From Dryomyza anilis (lineage: Eukaryota > Arthropoda > Insecta > Diptera > Dryomyzidae): 64,000 bases of DNA. Every line of letters starts with the position of its first letter. Position 1 is the stretch's first letter. A program made the position numbers and the translations under genes. Below are positions 12,492 to 24,665 of this stretch, one piece after another. The DNA lies in the NCBI GenBank assembly GCA_951804985.1, contig OX638130.1, positions 33,456,554 through 33,520,553 on the forward strand, in the 5' to 3' direction. The notes beneath the pieces are model-generated. The model did not search any database. It saw only the letters and a list, made by a program, of their open reading frames with translations, and was not told the origin of the DNA.

Positions 12492-13803
12492 CTAATTGAA
12501 TTCCATTTTAGGCCGTATATAGGTAGTGTAGACAGTGCGTAGGTCAGCAGGAGTGAAGTATGTTTTACACCGTTTTAAAAAACCGAGGCACTTGGCCGCT
12601 TCTTTCGACACATTAAATATGTGATCATTCCAACGGAGATCACATTGAATTGATATGCCCAGAACGTCAAGAGCAGCTGATTCTGCAATATCCACAGCGC
12701 CCATATTGAGGGGTGGGTGGGGTGAATCCATTCTTTTGTGGGATAACAGACAACATTGGGTCTTGCATGCATTAAAATCTACTCTATTTGCAACACCCCA
12801 CTCGGAGATTGATTTAAGGTCATTATTGAGCGTGTCATTCATAGTGCGTCTTTTACTCTCAATCTCCAAAGAGTTTGGGCGCTTGTTGAACGAGTATGAA
12901 TGACAGATGTTACTGTCATCTGCAAAGGAATGAATTGGGTTCTGGGTCAATGACAGAAGGTCATTGATAAATACCAGAAATAGGGACGGGGATGGGACGG
13001 TACCCTCCAGAACTCCAGAATTGATGGAATGTTGTTCTGAAAAAAACACCATCCATCGCAACTCGTATAGAACGACCCTGGAGAAAACTCGATATTCATC
13101 GAGTAAAAGATTCACCGACACCAAATGCAATTAGTTTTGATACGAGGGCTTTATGCCACACTCAATCAAAAGCCTTGGAAATATCCAGAGCAACCACCTT
13201 ACTATCCCCGAAAAGGTGAATACAATTATTCCACTTTTCGGAGAGGACAGCCATCACACCTGTGGATCTGGTCCTACGGAAACCATATTGTCGGTCACTA
13301 AGTAATTCTTTTCGCTCTAGATAGTTCACAAAGTGGAAGTTAATTACGCTTTCCATTACCTTGGAGAGCGCAGAGCATATTGCAATGGGTCGGTAATTGG
13401 CAGGGTTCGTAGTCTCGCCCTTTTTCGGAACTGGCTGGACATTGACAACCTTCCAACAAGATGGAAAAACTCCTGTCGTGTAGGAGATGTTGAAAAGGTT
13501 ACGTAGCGGACAGGCCAGCGTTGACGCGCACTTCTTCAACACATGGGCAGATATGCCATCTGGCCCAGAGGCTTTGTTAATGTTGAGGTTTGCTAAAACC
13601 TTTTTAACTGCCCGAGTTCGAAAATGAATCTCCGACATTGCAGAAGAAACAAAATCGACATCGGGCAGTGGTTGATTGGTATCTGGGAGCGTTGAATTAT
13701 TTGCAAATAATTCTCCCAAGAGATTAGCTTTATCAACCGGGTCAGTGAAGGTCTGGCCATTCATAATAAGAGTTGGAGTAGACGATGTCGTCTGATTCTT
13801 CAC
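12492..13803 (-). pseudogene. LINE reverse transcriptase, copy 1
   Basis: Two frames cover the domain. The first (13803-13162) has NINKASGPDGISAHVLKK, NYRPIAICSALSKVMES, DRQYGFRRTRST and ALDISKAFD. The second (13130-12492) has PSPSLFLVFINDLL and the catalytic box SFADDSN, followed by thumb-like sequence. Between them are a TGA directly after SKAFD, a TGA after SFTR, and one extra A in the A run around 13041-13048 compared with copy 2, which shifts the frame. The frame ends at a TAG at about 12492-12494, where copy 3 has a serine codon. The product would be non-functional. Confidence 0.9.
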
Positions 13804-14097
13804 ACTTTTTACGAATGACCAGAAATTTTTACTACCGCTGTGGTAGAGTAGGACCTTTTTGCGCGCGTTTTGTTCGTGAAGAAACTATTCACGCGAGATC
13901 ACGGCATTACAGCGATTCCTAGCCTGTATGCGGAGTCTTTCAGTATCAGCATTCTTGTTAGAGCGCCAATTATAAAAGGCTTCCTCTTTCGACCTGACTG
14001 CAGTCCTGCAAGTCTCATTAAACCAAGAGTGGTCCTTTGGTTTAATGCTAATTTTCTTAGAAGGTATGAAGGACCGCATACCTAATAAAATAATATT

Positions 14098-14975
14098 TTA
14101 TACCATTAAAGCCGCGGCATTTATGTCTCTGTCAGCGAAACACAATTTCCAATTAAAGTTGCGAAAAAAATTATTTAACGCAACCCAATTTGCTTTTTCG
14201 TAAAGCCATACAGTCCTCTTCGGGGCTTTAGTCGAAGAGGCGCGTAAACTAGGATACGAAAACTCAGCGGAAACAGTACAGTGGTCGGAGTTACCAAGAG
14301 GTGCAAGGACTTGAACATCATATTTTTCATGATGAGAAGTCAGAAAACGGTCTAGGATTTTTTGGCTCTGCCCGCCGACGCGTGGGATATACGTCGGCTC
14401 CTTCACCATTTGAGTGAGTTGATTGCACTCGGCAAACAGGTCAACATAACAACCCTCCTGTGTTGATAGACCCGAGTGGCTCAACCAAGTGGCGTTGTTC
14501 ACATTAAAATCGCCGGCAACAACAATTTCACTGCCCGGAAATTGCTCCAATATATTTGAGATCGAATCAGATAAGGCATCTAGCTTATTACAGGTAGAAA
14601 CCTTATCTAGATTCGGACTCCTATAAAGAAAGCACAAGTGCATGATGTGTGATAGGATTTTGAATTTAACCCAGATAGTATTAAATTCGCTATCCGACAC
14701 ACTATGTTGCTGCTGCAGTTGATACGCAACGTCACTCCGAATAAAAAGAGCGAGACCCCTATGGGCAGAAAATAATGGCAGTAGGTGATAACCGGGCACA
14801 TAAAAATCCAGTGGATCGGCACCCTCATTCACCTGGGTCTCCCTAATGCCATTATTTGTGGCCTATGGACGGAAACATGCGCATATACAGAAAAAAAATC
14901 GCCCTCAGCCCACGAATGTTGCAAAAATCTATGCGAAATTTTTGCGACATTTCCTAATGGGCAAGCTCAAAACAT
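14098..14975 (-). pseudogene. LINE endonuclease domain (exonuclease-endonuclease-phosphatase fold), copy 1
   Basis: A 244-codon frame (14832-14098) carries VVAGDFNVNNATWL and, near the C-terminal end, GNSDHCTVSAEF. These are the D-N and S-D-H active-site motifs of LINE apurinic-like endonucleases, which nick the target DNA for target-primed reverse transcription. The N-terminal ~45 residues, clear in copy 2 (CNIRGHRTN ... ALVETQ), lie upstream to about 14975 but are out of frame here. Both visible active-site motifs look intact. A linker segment continues at 14079-13885 in another frame. Confidence 0.85.
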
Positions 14976-15574
14976 GCAAACATACTACTAACGTGCTGTG
15001 GTTGACACAAACAAATGAGAGCGCAAAACAACCCATGGTCAGTGTTATGTCTTTACCACGGCCTGGATTACGCACTCAGTGCAGCATCAACTGTGCACGC
15101 TAGTAGCGTGGAGTAGGAAGAGGGAGGGAAGGAGAACGAAAAACAAAATGTGCAATTGCTGCAGAGGGCATAGATGAGCCCCTTGCGTTGGCAATTGTAA
15201 TAAACGAAGCTGCGTGTGGCGATGGTCAGCTCTGCAGGCAGTGCACGAAACCGGTTTTTATTGTTGTTGTTGGTATTTATATTGTTTGTTGCTTTTTAAG
15301 GTTTTTGGTTTTTAATGTAATTTTTGCGAGTGTTTTGCTTTAAGTTTTTCTTTTGATTGTAATTTATATTGTTTGAATTGTTTGAATTTATTGTTTTTTT
15401 TTTTAAGACTACACTAGACTACACGACTTTTAACAAATAAATAGACTACGACAATGGACAGAACGACGGAAAAGTATTTAAAAGTGGAAGGTCGGCGCGA
15501 CACGTCCGTCCCCCATTGCTCTAGCGACGCTACATGACATGTTGTAGACATTTTTGATATGTGGTATTTTAAAA

Positions 15575-15900
15575 TATAATTTTTGCCATGTAATTTCTCC
15601 TAATCCGGGAACGACATCAGGATAATATTTTTTATAGTTTTTACCACATTGATTGTGTTTAGAAAAAACTTAGTGCGAACGAAGAATATCGTTTTCAGTC
15701 CATGGAATAAATTTACAAAAAAATTAGAATAAAACTAGTATTTTTTGTCATGTTATTTCTTCTAATCTGGTAACGATATCGCGATAAAAAATGTTTTGTT
15801 TTATCACATTGATTGTGATTGGAAAATAATTAATGCGAACTAAGGATATCGCTTGCAGTCCGATTACTTCTGGTAAATAAATATACGCTGTCAGAAATAC
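15575..15900. repeat. Diverged tandem duplication, ~162-bp period
   Basis: TTTTGCCATGTAATTTCTCC at 15581 recurs as TTTTGTCATGTTATTTCTTC at 15743. Both are followed by AACGA-ATC, CACATTGATTGTG and ATATCG-TT-CAGTCC blocks. No coding potential. Confidence 0.85.
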
Positions 15901-15927
15901 TTATTGTTAGTCGTAACTAATAATAAT

Positions 15928-15968
15928 CCAGTTCAAGAATATTATTATACGAATATTCTTGAAACTGG
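15928..15968. repeat. Short hairpin next to the (TA)n tract
   Basis: CCAGTTCAAGAATA and TATTCTTGAAACTGG pair with a single bulged base around a ~12-nt AT-rich loop. Confidence 0.85.
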
Positions 15969-15975
15969 ACGCTTA

Positions 15976-16950
<975 letters not shown>

Positions 16951-18075
16951 AGGAATAATCAGGCACGTGCAGGGGTTTTCAGCCCAGCTAATGCTGGGGA
17001 GTGTTAAAAACTGATTAGCCGATTTTCAGCCGTTTTTAGCCGATAAGCCGATAATAATGATCGGCTTACAGCCGGCTAGTCGGCTAGCTGATAAAAATAA
17101 GGGTATTAGCCGCCGCCGAAAAATTTTAATCGACTTGGAACTCTGTTGTAGGTATATTATTTTCCAAAATTTAATAATGAGAAATTGATAAAATTTTTAA
17201 TATAGTCTTAATTTTTTTCCTAATTGTAATTTTAAATATTATACATGACGTTGTACAAATGCATTAACAACAATTTTTACCTTTTTTCATCAAGTAATAA
17301 AGTATCAAATTTATATACGGTATTTTAAAAAACAAACTTTTCCAATATGTTTAAGTATTGTTTGTTCCGAAAATCTGAAAAATTTGGAAACTAGTTCGCC
17401 ATGTGTTTTATGCCCCTAAGTTTTCTCGAACAAACTTGGATAACAAAAATCTAATCTTGTTGCTAATTTTTAAAATTTTGTAATTTTCGTGGAGTAAAAT
17501 TTTATTTTTCAATATTTAAACATTTTTCCACATCGATATCTCAATGTTTTTCAAATAATTATCGATATATTTGAACTATTTGATGCAATTTTAATTCAAA
17601 ATCGTTTTTATTATCGTTGCGAAAAAAAAACTACGATATGTCGCTTTAATCTATTTTTGCGGTTTTAGTACGATTTGGCCTTCGATATTGGTACGAGATC
17701 TAATTCGATACGATTTTGCCGACTTAAAATGTTGCAAAAATTTTGGATGATTGTCTGGTGTCTGTTTTAAAAAAATTTCGTTTGAATATACTCCATTGTA
17801 AATACCTCAGACAAAATTTTTGGCAGGATTCAAAGAAGTTCGGACATTTTTTCGATGTATTTCAAACAGACAAAAATCGCACCATTTTTTGCAAAAAAAA
17901 AAAAAAAAATCGCCTGCGACGCTTTTAACAAAGATCAATGGAAAATTTGATAATCTTAACATTGGATTTTTTACCAAATGTTAAAAACGAGCGATTTTTT
18001 TTATGGTACACAAATGGGCCTAATCTTTTAAATTGCCAATGCGGCCCGTGATGCCAAATGAGTTTGAAATGCCTG

Positions 18076-18471
18076 ATATATATATTTTTCTTTTCATTTT
18101 AGTTTTTCGTGAAAATATTGAGTCATTATTTTTCGCCGGGAATATTCCAAAATAAATTTATGATTTGAAATACATAATCCGAATGAATAAAAATTAAAAA
18201 GAATTAACGTGCTGATTTTTTTCTAGAACTCTCCCTCTTAAAAATTAAAATATAATAAAACTATGTTCTAAATTATGTCCGAAATAAATGAAGAAATAAA
18301 ACCTAACATTTAGGAATTATTTCATTATGAAATATGTACATCCTAACTAAAAAAATAATAAAATAAGTCCAAATTATAAAAACAATTAGCGCATATGGGT
18401 GATTGGCAGCACCATCTCAGAAATTAATGAAATTTTGTAGGATGGTTTTATGACATCAACTTGGACCAGGA
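18076..18471. other. AT-rich spacer leading into a palindrome
   Basis: No gene. GCAGCACC(A/T)TC-TAGAAATTA-type blocks at 18406 and 18516 are direct repeats about 110 bp apart, the second lying inside the palindrome arm. Confidence 0.5.
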
Positions 18472-18698
18472 AAAATAAAAATTTTATGTTTGATGTCCTC
18501 AGGCCAAAAATTTTCGCAGCACCTTCATAGAAATTATTAAAATTTGGTAGGATAGTTTTATGACTTAAATGTAAGAAAAACTCAAAATTTCAGTTTCCTA
18601 ACTGCAGTGGTTTCAGAGAAACCCACAAAAAAAACGGAAAAGCTCACAAAAAATGCACAAAGTTGCGCTAGCTTAACTTAGTGTAACTTAGGAAATAG

Positions 18699-19393
18699 TG
18701 TGACGATACCATTTCGGACGAAATGATACCGCACAATAATCAAACAACGCAAACATATTAAACACAGCTAGAATGAACAACACCGCCAACTTCATCACTC
18801 ACTTTCCAGTGAGCTTGCCAAGCGCAGCCTACTTCACCACTAACAACGAACAAGAAGGAAGAAGAAACTCGTATAAAAGCGAGTCGCTCTATTTTGCTGT
18901 TGACCGACTGACGAACAAGATTGACGGCTATACTGTAGCGTGGTATGTGTAAATACGCCAGATGCAGTATAGTCAACGAACGCCTGTAGGTACGCTTGAC
19001 TTTTGAGGCTAGTTTGAACAGAGGTGGGAGTGGTTGAAGTGACGCGTCTTCGTTGCATGGAAACCACTGGGGTAATCACGTGTTTCGAGTAGCTCTAGCG
19101 CCCTGGACATGGGCATGACTGTAACAACGCCGAGAAGGAGCTGCACCCTGCCGCACGAGTAAGAATTCGTTCCATATAATATTAATTATATTTGTTTAAA
19201 GCAATAAATTTGAAACGATAAAATTAATGAAGTTCAATAAATAAAACATTGAATTAAAATATAAATTTAACCGCGTCGCATTTTATTTAAAACATCGGGG
19301 ACCCCTGCGAAATATAAATTCTGTAACGCACAAGAATACCTGGAGCCCGCTGAGCATAACCCGGCTATAGACCGGGAATCCGGGTTCGTTACA
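18699..19393 (+). mobile_element. Solo LTR, 695 bp
   Basis: Begins TGTGACGATACC and ends GGGTTCGTTACA (TG...CA), flanked by a 4-bp duplication ATAG (18695-18698 and 19394-19397). The flanks, joined, restore the palindrome arm seen in inverted copy at 20900-20930. Inside are a TATA-like GTATAAAAGC and downstream AATAAA signals, as expected for U3, R and U5. No internal retrotransposon sequence remains, so it probably arose by recombination between two LTRs. A 4-bp duplication fits Gypsy-type elements, but the superfamily is not proven. Confidence 0.85.
18871..18880 (+). promoter_or_regulatory. TATA box of the solo LTR
   Basis: GTATAAAAGC about 170 bp inside the LTR, followed by a GC-richer stretch where transcription would start. 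Functional status unknown. Confidence 0.55.
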
Positions 19394-19720
19394 ATAGTTA
19401 ACTTACCGAAACCATTTGTACGGCCATGTAAGGGTTATACAAATGAGCAAAAGTGGAAATTTTTAATATTAGGGTGACCATAGGTAGATAAATCATAATC
19501 ACCATATTTGTTAGGTGACCAACCGTAAATATAGATCTTTAGGTCGAACTTTACTTTACCGGCCGAAGTGAAATATTTTTCTTTTATCTTCAAACTATCC
19601 TCTCAGTTTGGATTCAAAAGTATATAAATTAGGGTGCGGTTGGACCTGTGGTACCCTAGAAAATTCGAAAACTTGTACACCTACCTATATGACCATATAC
19701 GTAATCAAATGGAAGGTACT

Positions 19721-20496
19721 GATCTCATTATTGTGAATATGTAATTATTTTCCTAGTCCGACAACCGTAGTGACCTTGGTACCCTTATTAGAAATAACAA
19801 CTGAGTCCATTTTATACACGAATAATATATAGTCACTGGAATGACTGTATAAAATGGACTCAGGTGTTAAATCTTAAAAGGGTACCGAGGGCACTGCGGT
19901 TATAGGATCATGAAAATTGCATATTCACAATCGTGAGATCATTAGTACCTATATGTTCATATACGTAGGTGCATGTTCATTAGGATACCACAGGTCCAAC
20001 CGTACCCTAATTTGTATATTTATTGTACTTTTGAATCCAAACAGAGGGGATAGATTGAAGAAGATAAAAAAAATATTTCACTTCAGCCGGTAAAGTAAAG
20101 TTCACCCAGATCTCATTATTGTGAATATGTAAATATTTTCCTAGTCCGACAACCGTAGTGACCTTGGTACCCTTATTAGAAATAACAACTGAGTCCATTT
20201 TATACACGAATAATATATAGTCACTGGAATGACTGTATAAAATGGACTCAGGTGTTAAATCTTAAAAGGGTACCGAGGGCACTGCGGTTATAGGATCATG
20301 AAAATTGCATATTCACAATCGTGAGATCATTAGTACCTATATGTTCATATACGTAGGTGCATGTTCATTAGGATACCACAGGTCCAACCGTACCCTAATT
20401 TGTATATTTATTGTACTTTTGAATCCAAACAGAGGGGATAGATTGAAGAAGATAAAAAAAATATTTCACTTCAGCCGGTAAAGTAAAGTTCAGCCA
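19721..20496. repeat. Two direct copies of a 388-bp unit inside the palindrome
   Basis: GATCTCATTATTGTGAATAT starts at 19721 and again at 20109. The two units look almost identical throughout, including GAGGGCACTGCGGTTATAGG and AGGTCCAACCGTACCC. The unit contains the palindrome centre plus most of the inner right arm, so it is a duplication of the hairpin tip. Near-identity suggests a recent event. Confidence 0.93.
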
Positions 20497-21090
20497 GATC
20501 AATATCTACGGTTGGTCACCTAAAATAAAGGGTCACCACAAATTAATAATTGTTTTTAAAAGCTATAAAATAAATCTTAATGGCTTTTATAGTTTAATAA
20601 CAGTACAAGGAAAATAATTATAAAATTTTATAATAAAAATTTCATATGAAAATGTCTACTTTCTAAAACATTTTTATTAATACCTATCTTGGGAACGAGC
20701 CCGAACACCGCACTGAAATTTTTACAGTTTGTTAGCAAGAGTATACTCTTTAACATATATTTTTTTGTTAAATTGTAAGGGAGTTATTGAGATAATTCTA
20801 TTTTAATTATATGATGATTATTATCTACTTATGGTCATCCAAATATTACAAATTTTATTATTTCCACTTTTGCTCATTTGTATAACCTTTACATGGCCGT
20901 ATAAATGGTTTCGGTAAGTTACACTAAGTTAAGCTGGCGCAACTTTTCTCAGAAACCACTGCAGTTAGGAAAATTAAATTTTGAGGTTTTCTACATTTAA
21001 GTCATAAAACCATACTATCAAATTTTATTAATTCCTGAGAAGGTGCTGCGAAAATTTTTCGCCTGAGGACATCAAACATAAAATTTTTAT

Positions 21091-21660
21091 TTGAGGTTTT
21101 TTTGCGTTAATGGATTTAAAAATAATATAATGGTCTTAGAATTGACCACAAACAATTTCAGTAAAAAAAAATCAAAAAGATAATCAAAGAATATTACGAT
21201 TTTTTGGGTGTTTCAACTTCAAGGACGATGCGCAGCCACAACATTTGTTTTAAAAATGATGAAAGAGAGTTAATAGATTTGAAATATAATTTTTGGAGCC
21301 TATTCCGATCCAAAACACACTTTTTTACCCTTAACATAAACTTATATTTCATAAAGACATTTTTTACCTTCGGTTGCAAAGTCGCGAGCACAGGACGATA
21401 TTTTTTTTTTACTGAAATTGTTTGAGGAAAATTCAAGGATTTAATTCAAAATGAAAGTTTAGGAGGATATTAATAGATACAATCTCTAATATTTTGAGTC
21501 TATTACGATCCAAAAAACTTATACAGATGGTAAAAAAATAAAAAAACATTTTTTGTGGCAAACTTTAGCAGCACAAATAACTTTTAAGTCCTATTACAAC
21601 TTTGGGAAAAAATGTCGATCCGTCCTAATGTGCAATTCCATCTAACTTTGTTTTTGCCTT
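21091..21660. repeat. Unclassified dispersed repeat R, copy 1
   Basis: The blocks ATAATATAATGGTC, TGACCACAAACAAT, GTGTTTCAACTTCAAGGACG and TTAGGAGGA...ACAATCTCTAAT also occur, with the first three in inverted orientation, at 62.27-62.78 kb. Parts recur at 33.3-33.54 kb. The overlapping ORFs on both strands are AT-rich and resemble no protein I know. Confidence 0.7.
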
Positions 21661-21766
21661 AGGTGTTATTTCGCAGAGCCGAGAAATATAGATAGTGCTA
21701 CCCGAGGTAGCACAAAAGACGCATATATTTGTGCTACTTTTACACTACTATGATCACTAATATTTT

Positions 21767-22502
21767 TATACCCTACACTAAGAGTGAAAGGGTATATTCA
21801 GTTTGGTACGCCGTTTGTAACACCCAGAAGAAAGCATCTCCGGTATGGAAAAGTATATATATTCTTGATCAGCATGACCTCCTGAGTCGATTTAGCGATG
21901 TCCGTCTGTCCGTCTGTCTGTCTGTCTGTCCGTCTGTCTGTCCGTCTGTCTGTCTGTCTGTTGAAATCCCTAAGACTTTTAAAATTGAAGAGCTAGATAA
22001 ATGAAACTTATAACTTAGATTACTAATATACCTACGCTGTATGTGCGAAAAAATTGGCGAGATCGGTCCATGGTGACCTATGATCCGACCACTTATGTTC
22101 AAATACCACATATAAAATGTACATATAAAGATCAATTTTTATGTATACGTGCTTAGGTAAACTTTGTTGGTCAAATATATATTGACATCATGCTCAAATA
22201 CATGATAATAATGTTTTCCGGCGAAAAGACTTGTGGTTCACAAAAAAAAAAATCGAAATTCGGTACACCTACCCATTTGTAAATATGGGTATCAAATGAA
22301 TGGAAATTCTTCAGCGATTGAATGTTTGTAGTTATTTTCAGGATTCGTATACCCTGGTGACCTATATATCACTTTGAATGGTAACCACACATATGTGTAG
22401 GGTATATATAGTCGGCTTAGACCGACTATAATTTTGATAATCCTAACTATCATAATTACACCTACTTTAAAATTTCCCATGTGATCTAACCTTCCCAACT
22501 GG
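21767..22502 (+). mobile_element. Helentron-like non-autonomous element (HINE/mini-me type), copy 1
   Basis: Starts TATACCCTACACTAAGAGTG and contains AAGTATATATATTCTTGATC, a GTCT/GTCC tetranucleotide tract (21899-21961), and a 3' hairpin TATAGTCGG-CTTAGA-CCGACTATA at 22407-22430, ending CTAACCTTCCCAACTGG. This arrangement of conserved core, GTCY repeats and terminal hairpin is that of dipteran DINE-1/mini-me elements, now grouped with Helentrons. They are non-coding and transpose with help from autonomous relatives. Copy 2 lies only 54 bp downstream in the same orientation. Confidence 0.85.
21899..21961 (+). repeat. (GTCT/GTCC)n tetranucleotide tract
   Basis: About 15 tetranucleotide units alternating GTCC and GTCT inside Helentron-like copy 1. 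The homologous tract in copy 2 (22693-22722) is roughly half as long. Confidence 0.95.
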
Positions 22503-22556
22503 TTTTCATTAATTACACTGTTCTACAAGGATTTTAATCTTTAATGAAACCTATCA

Positions 22557-23262
22557 TTATACCCTACACTAAGAGTGAAAGGGTATATTCAGTTTGGTAC
22601 GCCGTTTGTAACACCCAGAAGGAAGCATCTCCGGTATGGAAAAGTATATATTTTCTTGATCAGCATGACCTCCTGAGTCGATTTAGCGATGTCCGTCTGT
22701 CTGTCCGTCTGTCTGTCTGTCTGTTGAAATCCCTACTACTTTTAAAATTGAAGAGCTAGATAAATGAAACTTATAACTTAGATTACTAATATACCTACGC
22801 TGTATGTGCGAAAAAATTGGCGAGATCGGTCCATTGTGACCTATGATCCGACCACTTATGTTCAAATACCTCATATAAAATGTACATATAAAGATCAATT
22901 TTTATGTATACGTGCTTAGGTAAACTTTTTTGGTCAAATATATATTGACATCATGCTCAAATACATGATAATAAAGTTTTCCGGAGAAAAGACTTGTAGT
23001 TCACAAAAAAAAATCGAAATTCGGTACACCTACCCATTTGTAAATATGGGTATCAAATGAATGGACATTCTTCAGCGATTGAATGTTTGTAGTTATTTTC
23101 AGGATTCGTATACCCTGGTGACCTACATATCACTTTGAATGGTAACCACACATATGTGTAGGGTTTTTATAGTCGGCTTAGACCGACTATAATTTTGATA
23201 ATCCTAACTATCATAATTACACCTACTTTAAAATTTCCCATGTGATCTAACCTTCCCAACTG
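22557..23262 (+). mobile_element. Helentron-like element (HINE/mini-me type), copy 2
   Basis: Same start, GTCY tract and terminal hairpin (TATAGTCGG...CCGACTATA near 23169-23192) as copy 1 and closely similar throughout. It sits inside the left arm of the long inverted repeat: the sequence before it ends AACCTATCATT and that after it begins CTAGTTGATTTC, and these are contiguous (AATCAACCAGAAATGATAGG) in the right arm at 26729-26750. That gives a clean empty site. Confidence 0.85.
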
Positions 23263-24504
23263 GTTTCTAGTTGATTTCGGTCTCCTGATTCTTTTTGCGT
23301 ACTCAGATTTTTCTCTATATGTCGAGATTTTGCACAAAATCGAGTCAAATTTGCAAAAAAGGCCGTTTTTGGTACTTTATATCGCAAGTTATCGAACGAT
23401 TTCGATATGTTGCAGATGCAAACTTTATCACAAAATAAAATATGAACCTTGACCTACGGATAATTGGCAAAAAAAAAATCTGTGTTCAGAAATTAGTTTT
23501 TGCAAAAAATCAAAAAGAAATTTGTATTACCAAAAAAGTGTGTCGAGAGAGTAATTTATCACAATTCCCAAAGCTCTCTTAAAAAACATTTTAATATTAG
23601 TTCACAATGTTTTTGATGTTCGAAAAAATGTTTTAAACTTTATCTTACTGAAATTATTCGAAATATTTTTTAAAATTTGTTTATGAAATATTTGATTAAA
23701 ATGAAGAGAATTGCACGCCGAGATATACAATGATATAATGTAGTGGTGCTAGATGCAAAATCGAACAAAATTCTTAGCATGTGATGTCCGCATTATTGGA
23801 AAACATGATGTGGAAAATTGTACTACGTAATCTCCTGGTGTGTATTCGATTCAGCAGGCTTTAATGGATTAAAAAAATCTATTACACATGCTTCTAAGCA
23901 ACTTAACTGAAATTTTTGAAAATTTGACATGAAAAAAATAAAAAATGCGACACCCTACAGCTACTCTGTATCAAATTTAAATTTAAAAAATTGTTTGTTG
24001 TTCAATATATATTGCAAACTTTATTTAAATGAATGGTTGATAACGAAATATTTTTTGTGACGTATATGAAGTTTACCATATACTAATTTAAACTAAGCTT
24101 AAACAACACGAACTAAATAAAACACTTTATTTATATGTTTTCAATTTTAATATCTGCATCGTTTAAAAACATTTTATCGAATGACATAAACGTTTGACAT
24201 AAAGTATCTAATTTTTTAAAATTATTTAAATCTTTTTTCAAAAATGTTACAAAAAATGTATTGAGTTCCATAACATTAAAGTTTTGTTATGTATTTAAAA
24301 TTTATCAGTATATAGAAAACTAGCTGGACCCGTGCACGACTCGTGCCAAGATTTTGTGAATTCATAGATATAAAGCGATTTTATTAATATAAAAAAACAT
24401 TATTATTATTTTTTATATCAGGGGCCCGTGCTTCGCTGTGGAAGTTTTTATTGGTTTTATAAATGTAGTAACCAAATAATAATTCTCCGCCAAAACAACT
24501 TTTC

Positions 24505-24665
24505 TCAAAGACAATTCAGACAGTAGAATATTTCGCCATAGAATTCTTCCCAGTAGAAATCTTCGCCGTAAAATTCTTCCCCATAGAACGCTTTACCATA
24601 GAATTCTTCCCGGTAGAACTCTTCCCGGTAGAATTCTTCCCCGTAGAGTTTTTCCCAGTAGAAGT
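24505..24665. repeat. Minisatellite, ~17-18-bp unit (TAGAATTCTTCCCCG type)
   Basis: About nine imperfect units of the form CC(A/G)TAGAATTCTTCCC in direct order. Confidence 0.85.

Larger units (their letters stand above)
11988..15530 (-). mobile_element. CR1/Jockey-group LINE, copy 1 (near full length, broken)
   Basis: Read on the minus strand it has a ~550-bp 5' region, an apurinic-type endonuclease, a linker, a reverse transcriptase and a 3' end ...CATCCCCTGAGCGTTGG followed by an A-rich tail (the T run at 11989-12003). Copy 2 at 43.49-46.76 kb aligns over nearly the same extent. I did not see an ORF1. The endonuclease and reverse transcriptase are separated by stops and at least one frameshift. 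It is inserted in the family B hAT-like element. Confidence 0.9.
18472..21090. repeat. Large imperfect palindrome (~2.6 kb including insertions)
   Basis: The left arm, from AAATTTTTATTTTATG-type sequence through GATGTCCTCAGGCC, CTAACTGCAGTGGTTTC, GCTTAACTTAGTGTAACTTA, ACGGCCATGTAAGG, GGTGACCAACCGTAAATAT, TTACTTTACCGGCCGAAGTG, GGTGCGGTTGGACC and CATTTTATAC, is repeated in reverse order and complement on the right to about 21090. The symmetry centre is near 19835, between CATTTTATAC and GTATAAAATG. A solo LTR (18699-19393) interrupts the left arm, and the centre plus part of the right arm is duplicated. No ORF is shared between arms. Best described as a foldback-type or hairpin MITE-type element, with no family assigned. 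Confidence 0.88.
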
